The notes below the pieces were generated by a model that was given only the letters and a program-made list of their open reading frames with translations, was not told the origin of the DNA and searched no databases. From contig JAFPQL010000088.1 in NCBI GenBank assembly GCA_017414145.1, positions 1-5,446 of the forward strand: a stretch of DNA of 5,446 nt, written 5' to 3'. This stretch comes from Oscillospiraceae bacterium. Its GTDB lineage: Bacteria; Bacillota_A; Clostridia; Oscillospirales; Ruminococcaceae. Position numbers and translations under genes: made by a program. This document shows, in pieces, positions 1 to 5,374 of this stretch (its first letter is position 1; every line of letters begins with the position of its first letter).

Positions 1-25
1 GTACTCCGCAGCCCAGCTTCGGTAA

Positions 26-101
26 TGGCAGGGGCAGAAGGAATCGAACCCTCGGCACACGGATTTGGAGTCCGTTGCTCTACCAGCTGAGCTATACCCC
101 T
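26..101 (-). tRNA. tRNA-Trp (anticodon CCA), with encoded 3' CCA
   Basis: Read on the minus strand this folds as a full cloverleaf. The 7-bp acceptor stem AGGGGTA pairs with TGCCCCT (one G-T pair). The D arm contains AGCTCAGCTGGTAGAGC. The anticodon stem CGGA/TCCG closes the loop CTCCAAA, whose central triplet CCA reads the Trp codon UGG. The T arm contains GGTTCGATTCC. A discriminator G is followed by a genomically encoded CCA at 26-28; without CCA the gene is 29-101 (73 nt). It has a dedicated promoter (113-141). In many Bacillota a tRNA-Trp gene sits just before secE-nusG; only 25 bases remain to the window edge, so that neighbour cannot be confirmed. Confidence 0.97.
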
Positions 102-112
102 ACGACCAGATT

Positions 113-141
113 ATTATAACACAAAAGGCGTGGTTTGTCAA
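113..141 (-). promoter_or_regulatory. Consensus SigA-type promoter of tRNA-Trp
   Basis: On the minus strand a perfect -35 TTGACA (136-141) and a perfect -10 TATAAT (113-118) are separated by exactly 17 bp. A TG one base before the -10 gives an extended -10. Transcription would start near 106, a few bases before the mature tRNA 5' end at 101. Such an unregulated maximal promoter suits a stable RNA gene and separates it from the ABC operon upstream. Confidence 0.93.
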
Positions 142-151
142 GAGCTATCCG

Positions 152-197
152 AAAAAAATTTCCTGCCGGTGCGGCGGGGCTCGTTTTTTGCGGAAAT
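152..197 (-). terminator. Candidate intrinsic terminator between ABC operon and tRNA-Trp
   Basis: On the minus strand an outer stem ATTTCC (192-197) pairs with GGAAAT (158-163), an inner GCCG-CAC-CGGC hairpin sits at 165-175, and a run of seven T (152-158) follows. The position, after the exporter genes and just before the tRNA promoter, fits termination of the ABC operon. The fold is weak because the outer stem is short and the interior is largely unpaired, so this is tentative. Confidence 0.35.
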
Positions 198-223
198 ACG
201 CGGTTTTTCGCGGAGAAGGCGCA

Positions 224-247
224 CGGGAGTCCGCTGCGGGACTCCCG
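224..247 (-). terminator. GC-rich hairpin just after the ABC operon stop codon
   Basis: A perfect 9-bp inverted repeat, CGGGAGTCC (224-232) and GGACTCCCG (239-247), with a 6-base loop lies 16 bases past the stop codon of the second ABC gene. Location and stability suit an operon-end hairpin. No T-run follows it on the minus strand, so it is either an atypical terminator, works with the T-run further down, or protects the 3' end of the mRNA. Confidence 0.45.
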
Positions 248-263
248 CCGCCGGACGCTTCGC

Positions 264-2009
264 TTATGTTTCCAGCGTCCAGTTCTGTCCTTCGGTCTGC
301 GTTCTGACCATCTGCGCGAACATTCCGTTTTGCTGCATCAGCTCCGCCGGTGTGCCGGATTCCTTCACCACGCCGTCAGCCAGCACGACGATGCGGTCCG
401 CACCGGACACCGTGCGCATTCTGTGCGCGATGACCATGACGGTTTTGTCCTTGATGAGCCGGGAAAGCGCGGTCTGAATGGCGGTTTCGTTCTCGACATC
501 AAGGCTGGCGGACGCCTCGTCCAGCAGAATAATCGGTGCATCCTTGAGAAATGCCCGCGCAATGGAAATGCGCTGCCGTTCGCCGCCGGACAGCTCGCTG
601 CCGTTTTCGCCGATGACCGTGTCATAGCCCTGCGGCAGACGCGAAATGAATTCCTCGCAGTTTGCAAGGCGCGCCGCCTGACGGACCTCCTCGTCCGTTG
701 CGTCCTTTCTGCCGATGCGGATGTTCTCCGTGATGCTCTGATTGAACAGCGTGACATCCTGGAAGACGATGGAATACGCCGAGAACAGCGTTTCCGGGTC
801 CACGCCGGAGATATCCATGCCGCCCAGCGTGATGCGTCCGCTGTTCACATCCCAGAAGCGCGCCGCCAGACGCGAAACGGTTGTCTTTCCGCCGCCGGAC
901 GGGCCGATCAGCGCCGTGACCTCGCCCTGCTTTGCTGTGAAGGAGACATCCTTCAGCACGGCGGTCTCGTCGTTGTATGCAAAGGAGACACGGTCAAAAA
1001 CGATGTCGTAGCCCTGATTGGTCATGCGGTCGGTTCCGGTCTGAATTTCATGGGACAGCACCTCGTCCAGACGCTCGCACTGCACCGATGCCGCGATGAT
1101 TGCGGCAAAATTCTGGAGCGTGATCTGCATCGGGTCATAGAGCCGCGAGACGAGCATCAGGAACATGAAGAAGGTCAGCAGCGTGATGCTGCCCGATGCC
1201 AGCAGCGCACCGCCGACCAGCGCAGTCGTCGCAATGCCGAGCTTCAGCACGATCGCGGCAGAGTTGACGCATACGGCGAGCTTCAATTCTGTAAACAGCG
1301 CCTGCTTTTCGACTCTTTTGATTTTGGCGTCCAGTCCCGCCATATAGCGGTCCTGTGCGTTGGCGGCGCGCAGATCGCGCATGGATTCCAGGCACTCCTG
1401 AATGCCGTCCGCCAGCTCCAGCTTGACGCGGTTGTTTTTCCGGTTTGCCTGCTTCTGGATGCGGGAGGATGCCCAGACGATGAGAAACGCCGCGGGAATG
1501 ACCCAGAAGCTCGCCAGCGCAATGCGCCAGTCGAAGAACAGAAACAGGCTGATGCCGACGAGTGCCGTGGAGATCAGGGCGCCGATCATCTCCGGGATCC
1601 AGTGGCTGGACGCCGTCTCGATCATGGCGCAGTCGGACATGATCGTCGTGGTCAGATCGGCGAGATTCTTCCGGCCGAAGAAGGAGAGCGGCAGCTTGCG
1701 CAGATGCTCCGCGAGTGTGGTGCGGCGGACGCCGCTTTCTTTGTAGGTAGAGAGAAATGTGGCGTTGTACTGGATAAAGTTCATCAGGTAAATCAGCGCC
1801 AGAATCAGCACCGAGCCGACAGCGTCGAGCGGGATGCGGTCAGCGGTCAGGCTGTGATTCAGCAGATCGCGTATGAGCAGATAGAGAATGCCTGCCGGCA
1901 GCATCAGGGTGAGATTGGTCAGCGTCACGCACACGCAGGCCTTTGCCATATCCGCGGCGCCCTCGCGTGACAGTGCGAACTTATGCTGCAATACTTCCAG
2001 AATCTTCAT
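264..2009 (-). CDS. ABC exporter half-transporter, membrane domain fused to ATPase (second subunit)
   Basis: This is a 581-residue half-transporter, normal length for the ABCB/MsbA-type (type IV) exporter family. Six probable membrane helices lie near residues 24-50, 63-85, 141-161, 163-181, 245-271 and 275-294. The ATPase domain has an A-loop Tyr345 (SFAYND), Walker A GPSGGGKTT (369-377), Q-loop Gln417 (VFQD), signature LSGGERQ (473-479), Walker B IILLDE with catalytic Glu498, D-loop SASLD (500-504) and switch His529 (IAHR). All catalytic motifs are intact. It lies one base downstream of its partner gene, so the two are surely co-transcribed and likely form a heterodimer exporting a small molecule across the membrane. 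The start chosen is ATG at 2009, six bases after AGGTG; a GTG at 2018 in the same frame (584 residues) overlaps the upstream gene and has poorer spacing. The substrate cannot be read from sequence. Confidence 0.95.
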   Translation of the reverse strand: MKILEVLQHKFALSREGAADMAKACVCVTLTNLTLMLPAGILYLLIRDLLNHSLTADRIPLDAVGSVLILALIYLMNFIQYNATFLSTYKESGVRRTTLAEHLRKLPLSFFGRKNLADLTTTIMSDCAMIETASSHWIPEMIGALISTALVGISLFLFFDWRIALASFWVIPAAFLIVWASSRIQKQANRKNNRVKLELADGIQECLESMRDLRAANAQDRYMAGLDAKIKRVEKQALFTELKLAVCVNSAAIVLKLGIATTALVGGALLASGSITLLTFFMFLMLVSRLYDPMQITLQNFAAIIAASVQCERLDEVLSHEIQTGTDRMTNQGYDIVFDRVSFAYNDETAVLKDVSFTAKQGEVTALIGPSGGGKTTVSRLAARFWDVNSGRITLGGMDISGVDPETLFSAYSIVFQDVTLFNQSITENIRIGRKDATDEEVRQAARLANCEEFISRLPQGYDTVIGENGSELSGGERQRISIARAFLKDAPIILLDEASASLDVENETAIQTALSRLIKDKTVMVIAHRMRTVSGADRIVVLADGVVKESGTPAELMQQNGMFAQMVRTQTEGQNWTLET

Positions 2010-2010
2010 G

Positions 2011-3774
2011 TCATGCACCTACCTTCCAGTTGACCGAGCGGCTGTATTCCTCGAACATCTGCCGGTACAGCCTGCCCTGTGCCATCAGCTCGCTGTGGGT
2101 TCCCTGCTCGCAGACTGTTCCGTCCTTCAGGACACAGATGCAGTCCGTGTTGACGACGGTGCTGAGCCTGTGCGCGATCATGATGACGGTTTTTCCCTTT
2201 GCCAGCTCGCTGAACGCGGCCTGTACCTTCGTTTCGTTGTCGGGGTCCGCAAAGGCGGTCGCTTCGTCGAGAATGATGATCGGGGCATTTTTCAGAACGG
2301 CGCGGGCAATCGCAATCCGCTGCTGCTCGCCGCCGGAGAGATAAGTGCCCTGTGCGCCGATGACCGTGTGAATGCCGTCCGGCAGCTTTTCGATGATGTC
2401 CGTACACTGCGCGGCTTCCAGCGCCTGCATGACCTCCTGCTCCGTGGCGTCGGGGCGGGACAGCCGCACATTTTCCAGAATGGAGGCGTGCAGCAGACGG
2501 CTGTCCTGAAAGACGAACGAGACCTGCTGCATCAGCTTTTCCTGCGGGATTTCGCGGATATCCGCGCCGCCGATCCGGATTTCACCGGCTGTCACATCGA
2601 AGAATCGGCCGATCAGCTCGGCTGCCGTGGTCTTGCCGCCGCCGGAGGGACCGACCAGTGCGATGTGTGCGCCTGCTTTGATCTGCAGATTCAGGTCGTG
2701 GACGGCATCCGCCGCGGCGCCGGGATAGCGGTAGCAGACGCCGGACAGCGTCACGGAGTTGTCCTGCGGCACCGCCTTGCTGCCGCTCTCCTTCAGCGGT
2801 TCGATCTCCAGAATGCTGTCCACGCGCTTGAGGGCATCGACGACGACCATTTCCTGTTCGCCGGAGTAGGCGATCTTCGTCAGTGTCACGGTCAGGAGCG
2901 GCGTGACGATAATATAATACATAAAGTTGAGAATCAGCTCCGGCGTGACGCCGCCGCGTGTGAAGATGAACGCCGCCAGCACAAGAAAGGCGAATATGGC
3001 GTTGATGCTGGTCATGAACGCCGCCATCGGCTTGCGGAGCATCAGCGTGTAGGCTGTGGACCATCTGCCGAAGCCGTCAATCGCCTCCTTGAAACGGCGG
3101 AAGGAATGCACCGACTGTCCGAACACCTTGACGACCGGTATGCCGCGGACATATTCCGTCGCCTCGCTGCTCATCGTGTCCAGCGCGTTCTGGTACTCCG
3201 CCATTTTCTCCTGCATTCCGCTGCCCATCATGCTCATCATGAAGGCGAAGCCGATCAGCGCCGGAATCAGGCAGATCAGGCCGAGCTTCCAGTCAAAGAC
3301 GGCGAGCAGAATCAGCAGTCCGACCGGTGTAGCGGCGGCGACTGCCTTGTCCGGCAGATTGTGCGCGATGAAGGTCTCCGTCGCGGCAGTGGATTCATTG
3401 ACCGTGCGGCGGATTTTGCCGGTACCCTCCTCGTCAAAGACGCCGAGCGGCAGCGTCAGGATCCGGCGCATCAGCTGGCTGCGCATATTCGCCTGTACGC
3501 GGAATGCCGCAATATGTGTGCAGAGCAGCGCCGCAATGTAAATCAGCAGCGTCGCCACCGTGATGCCGACTGCCTGCCACGCGATTCCTCTGATCTGCGA
3601 CAGATCCTCGCCCCTGACGGCGATGCGGATGATTCTCCACAGGTCGTAGAACGGCACCAGTCCTGTCAGGGCGCTGACGGCGGCGAGAATCCGCCCCAGT
3701 GTGATGAGATGCCTGTGTCCGCCGGCATACGCGTTCAGTGTCCGCATGATTTCCGGCTTGGTTTCAGCTTTCAT
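2011..3774 (-). CDS. ABC exporter half-transporter, membrane domain fused to ATPase (first subunit)
   Basis: This is a 587-residue half-transporter. Probable membrane helices lie near residues 23-50, 68-91, 144-160, 165-179, 251-274 and 280-299. The ATPase domain has Tyr350 (YRYPG), Walker A GPSGGGKTT (375-383), Q-loop Gln423 (VFQD), signature LSGGEQQ (479-485), Walker B IIILDE with catalytic Glu504 and switch His535 (IAHR). The D-loop reads AFADPD instead of the usual SALD. From memory, this wording is seen in one member of IrtA/IrtB- and YbtP/YbtQ-like pairs, so a siderophore- or drug-type heterodimeric exporter is a reasonable family guess, not a substrate call. The start ATG at 3774 follows GGAGG by 7 bases; an ATG at 3780 is too close to that site, and the longest frame (ATG at 3843) would run through the operator and leader. 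It is the first gene of a two-gene operon and is probably repressed by the TetR protein encoded upstream. Confidence 0.95.
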   Translation of the reverse strand: MKAETKPEIMRTLNAYAGGHRHLITLGRILAAVSALTGLVPFYDLWRIIRIAVRGEDLSQIRGIAWQAVGITVATLLIYIAALLCTHIAAFRVQANMRSQLMRRILTLPLGVFDEEGTGKIRRTVNESTAATETFIAHNLPDKAVAAATPVGLLILLAVFDWKLGLICLIPALIGFAFMMSMMGSGMQEKMAEYQNALDTMSSEATEYVRGIPVVKVFGQSVHSFRRFKEAIDGFGRWSTAYTLMLRKPMAAFMTSINAIFAFLVLAAFIFTRGGVTPELILNFMYYIIVTPLLTVTLTKIAYSGEQEMVVVDALKRVDSILEIEPLKESGSKAVPQDNSVTLSGVCYRYPGAAADAVHDLNLQIKAGAHIALVGPSGGGKTTAAELIGRFFDVTAGEIRIGGADIREIPQEKLMQQVSFVFQDSRLLHASILENVRLSRPDATEQEVMQALEAAQCTDIIEKLPDGIHTVIGAQGTYLSGGEQQRIAIARAVLKNAPIIILDEATAFADPDNETKVQAAFSELAKGKTVIMIAHRLSTVVNTDCICVLKDGTVCEQGTHSELMAQGRLYRQMFEEYSRSVNWKVGA

Positions 3775-3781
3775 GTTCATT

Positions 3782-3786
3782 CCTCC
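3782..3786 (-). promoter_or_regulatory. Ribosome binding site deciding the start of the first ABC gene
   Basis: A full GGAGG lies one base from the ATG at 3780 but seven bases from the ATG at 3774. The latter is ideal spacing, so translation most likely begins at 3774. Confidence 0.8.
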
Positions 3787-3822
3787 GTGTTTGTTTTTTT
3801 GAGCGGGAATGCCGCTTTTTTC

Positions 3823-3838
3823 GTTAGCTATCGCTAAC
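3823..3838 (-). promoter_or_regulatory. Putative TetR1 operator in front of the ABC operon
   Basis: A perfect inverted repeat GTTAGC-N4-GCTAAC lies 49 bases upstream of the ABC operon start. The same half-sites recur in the tetR1 promoter at 4555-4570. Size and symmetry are typical of TetR-family operators, and it overlaps the only plausible -10 region for this operon. That TetR1 is the binder is inferred from the shared motif and gene order. Confidence 0.75.
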
Positions 3839-3854
3839 CGCATGGCGATCGCAA
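3827..3854 (-). promoter_or_regulatory. Weak candidate promoter of the ABC operon
   Basis: The best match I could find is -35 TTGCGA (3849-3854), 16 bp, then -10 GATAGC (3827-3832), only half matching consensus at the -10. The operator at 3823-3838 covers that -10. A promoter is expected here because a strong terminator separates this operon from tetR1, but the exact boxes are uncertain. Confidence 0.3.
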
Positions 3855-3861
3855 TCCACAG

Positions 3862-3884
3862 AAAAAAGAGCCCGGAGGCTCTTT
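3862..3884 (-). terminator. Intrinsic terminator of tetR1, overlapping its stop codon
   Basis: On the minus strand AAAGAGCC (3877-3884) pairs perfectly with GGCTCTTT (3865-3872) around a TCCG tetraloop, followed by an unbroken T-run at 3862-3867. This is a textbook Rho-independent terminator. It begins inside the tetR1 stop codon (3883-3885) and so insulates tetR1 from the ABC operon. Confidence 0.93.
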
Positions 3885-4500
3885 ACTGCAAACCCATCAG
3901 ATTTTTCCAGCCCGGCATGAAGAAGTCGCTGACGACTGTCAGGCAGTGTGCAATCCGGTCGTCCGGACAGCCGTGAATGACCGGCTCCAGCAGTGCGGTC
4001 ATATAGGCGCTCAGAATCATGTGCAGCTCCTCCTCTCCGAGCATCTTTGCGGGATAGCCCATTTCGCGCAGGCTGGCAAACGCATCCGCGAGATCCTGCT
4101 GGTTTTCCTCGACAAACCGGTGGATGAAGTGTTCATAGCGCGTACCCTCCGCACAGTTGACCAGCAGCAGAAACTCATCCCGGCGGGGGAGAATGACCTC
4201 CCGCACCAGATCGACCACGGACTCGCCGAACAGCGCTTCGCCGTCCGGATGCGCAGACAGCATCTGATATTTGGTCTGCTTGTGCTGCTGCATCCAGTCG
4301 CGGATCTCTTTGACAAGCGGCTCGACGGCTGCACAGAACATTTCCTCCTTGCTGCTGAAATGCCGGTACAGCGCGGCAGAGGTCAGTCCGGCACGCCGTC
4401 CGATGCTGCGGATGGATGCGCCGGCATAGCCCTTTTCCAGAAACTCCGCCCGCATTGCGGCACGGATTTTGATGTGGCTCTCCGTTTTGTCCTTCGGCAT
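3883..4500 (-). CDS. TetR/AcrR-family transcriptional repressor (TetR1), likely regulator of the ABC exporter
   Basis: This is a 205-residue protein, standard length for TetR-family dimeric repressors. The N-terminal helix-turn-helix domain spans about residues 8-55. AEFLEKGY (18-25) sits at the end of helix 1, SIRSIGRRAGLT (29-40) forms the turn, the recognition helix is SAALYRHF (41-48), and the family hallmark KEEMF follows (51-55). The rest is the all-helical ligand-binding and dimerisation domain, with GTRYE (119-123), ELHMI (158-162) and EPVIHG (172-177) also conserved in the neighbouring TetR2. ATG at 4500 is preferred because it follows a recognisable promoter (4553-4581) with AGGAAGG upstream; the longer frame from 4638 would begin upstream of that promoter. 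A palindrome between -35 and -10 implies autorepression, and the same site precedes the ABC operon. The inducing ligand is unknown. Confidence 0.94.
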   Translation of the reverse strand: MPKDKTESHIKIRAAMRAEFLEKGYAGASIRSIGRRAGLTSAALYRHFSSKEEMFCAAVEPLVKEIRDWMQQHKQTKYQMLSAHPDGEALFGESVVDLVREVILPRRDEFLLLVNCAEGTRYEHFIHRFVEENQQDLADAFASLREMGYPAKMLGEEELHMILSAYMTALLEPVIHGCPDDRIAHCLTVVSDFFMPGWKNLMGLQ

Positions 4501-4552
4501 ATGCGCACCGCCTTCCTGTTTTGGTTGTGATCGCTGATTGCTCACAGATGCT

Positions 4553-4581
4553 ATTTTAGCATATGCTAACTCGTTTGTCAA
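4553..4581 (-). promoter_or_regulatory. Promoter of tetR1
   Basis: On the minus strand a perfect -35 TTGACA (4576-4581), a 17-bp spacer and -10 TAAAAT (4553-4558, 5 of 6) preceded by TGC form a strong extended -10 promoter. Transcription would begin near 4546, giving a leader of about 45 bases before the ATG at 4500. Confidence 0.9.
4555..4570 (-). promoter_or_regulatory. Putative TetR1 operator within its own promoter
   Basis: A perfect 14-bp palindrome TTAGCATATGCTAA (4556-4569) sits almost wholly in the 17-bp spacer of the tetR1 promoter and touches the -10. Read on the minus strand it is GTTAGC-ATAT-GCTAAA, matching the operator before the ABC genes in 11 of the 12 half-site positions. 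Binding here would block RNA polymerase directly, the usual autoregulation geometry for this family. Confidence 0.8.
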
Positions 4582-4631
4582 GAGGCAGAATGACAGTTTT
4601 TGTATAAAATCCCGGATGCGTTTTTTTTCGC

Positions 4632-4660
4632 TTGACAAATCGGGATGCGTGTGCTATAAT
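4632..4660 (+). promoter_or_regulatory. Consensus promoter of tetR2
   Basis: A perfect -35 TTGACA (4632-4637) and a perfect -10 TATAAT (4655-4660) are separated by 17 bp, with TGC before the -10. A run of eight T just upstream (4621-4628) could act as an UP-like element. Start of transcription is expected near 4667. The tetR1 promoter points away from it, with about 50 bp between the two -35 boxes. Confidence 0.94.
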
Positions 4661-4670
4661 GATATTCGCG

Positions 4671-4680
4671 TTACCGGTAA
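4671..4680 (+). promoter_or_regulatory. Putative TetR2 operator
   Basis: A perfect 10-bp palindrome TTACCGGTAA lies immediately after the predicted transcription start of tetR2 and before its ribosome binding site. Position and symmetry fit a repressor site for autoregulation. It is unlike the GTTAGC-type operators, so it probably belongs to TetR2 rather than TetR1. I found no second copy in the window, so the assignment rests on position only. Confidence 0.5.
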
Positions 4681-4693
4681 TTCAATTTTCAGT

Positions 4694-4700
4694 GAGGAGG
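4694..4700 (+). promoter_or_regulatory. Ribosome binding site of tetR2
   Basis: GAGGAGG ends 5 bases before the ATG at 4706. It fixes this start over the upstream in-frame ATG at 4538, which would place the tetR2 promoter inside the coding region. Confidence 0.9.
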
Positions 4701-4705
4701 ACTGT

Positions 4706-5374
4706 ATGTCAACGCCCGACAAAAGCATTGACCCGAGACTGATCGCAAGCGCGAAAGCGGAGTTTTTGCAGCATGGCTTTCTGAAGGCAGAGCTGAAAAC
4801 CATCTGCGGGAACGCCGGCATCACGACCGGCGCGGTCTATAAGCGCTACAAAGGCAAGGAAGCACTGTTCTGCGCGATCGTGCAGCCGACTGTCGATGCG
4901 CTGAACACATTTGTCCGTTCCAGAACAGAGACGGATTTTTCCGGGTATTCCGATGCGGCGCTGTACCGCGCATGGATTGTGGACGAGAGCTATATGCTGG
5001 AAATCTTCCGGGTGCTGTGGGCGCAGCACGACGGCTTTGTCCTGCTGATCGGCAGGGCTGCCGGTACCCGGTATGAACGGTTCCAGCATGATTTTGTGTC
5101 CGCGATGAGTGAGGCCTACGAGCATTTTTACCGCGAAGCCAGACGGCGCGGCCTTGCAAAGTCCGATATTTCCGCAGCGGAGCTTCATGTGCTCTGCTCC
5201 TCGTTCTGGACCTCTGTGTATGAGCCGTTTCTCCACGGCATGACATGGACGGAAATTGAACATCACTGCAAAACGGTCTGCCGCTTTTTCAACTGGACAG
5301 ACGCGATCATGCTGAAAGAATCGCGTCCGGCCGCGATCATCGCCCGCATGCGCCCGAAGTCGCCCTCGGTGTAG
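4706..5374 (+). CDS. TetR/AcrR-family transcriptional regulator (TetR2), paralogue of TetR1
   Basis: This is a 222-residue protein. The helix-turn-helix domain (about 8-55) aligns with TetR1 residue for residue without gaps: AEFL at 18-21, Gly24, AG at 37-38, Thr40, Tyr45, KE at 51-52 and FC at 55-56. The recognition helix differs (TGAVYKRY here against SAALYRHF), which fits a different operator. The ligand domain keeps GTRYE (120-124), ELHVL (159-163) and EPFLHG (173-178). It is therefore homologous to TetR1 over its whole length, although its DNA and ligand specificity probably differ. About 16 residues at the C-terminus (207-222) extend beyond where TetR1 ends; they are read from DNA whose other strand looks like a truncated unrelated gene, so the tail may be acquired. 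The gene diverges from tetR1 and has a perfect promoter with a palindrome after it, suggesting self-control. No target gene other than itself is visible. Confidence 0.93.
   Translation: MSTPDKSIDPRLIASAKAEFLQHGFLKAELKTICGNAGITTGAVYKRYKGKEALFCAIVQPTVDALNTFVRSRTETDFSGYSDAALYRAWIVDESYMLEIFRVLWAQHDGFVLLIGRAAGTRYERFQHDFVSAMSEAYEHFYREARRRGLAKSDISAAELHVLCSSFWTSVYEPFLHGMTWTEIEHHCKTVCRFFNWTDAIMLKESRPAAIIARMRPKSPSV

Noticed and set aside
1..25. Start of a further gene (such as secE) after tRNA-Trp
   Set aside because: Only 25 bases remain and no start codon with a ribosome binding site can be seen, so nothing is annotated.
2010..2018. GTG start at 2018 for the second ABC gene
   Set aside because: It is possible, but it overlaps the preceding gene and is only three bases from its Shine-Dalgarno-like sequence; ATG 2009 has AGGTG at six bases.
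135..3837. Very long plus-strand open frames opposite the ABC genes (611 and 649 codons)
   Set aside because: They are mirror images of the two ABC genes. Their translations are low-complexity and rich in Arg, His, Gln and Asp, with no recognisable motifs, while the minus strand shows complete ABC transporter motifs.
3775..3843. Longer N-terminus for the first ABC subunit starting at 3843
   Set aside because: It would translate through the operator and leader. A perfect GGAGG with 7-base spacing supports ATG 3774.
4575..4608. Plus-strand TTGTCA ... TATAAA as an extra tetR2 promoter
   Set aside because: The spacing is 22 bp, too long, and a perfect promoter lies just downstream at 4632-4660.
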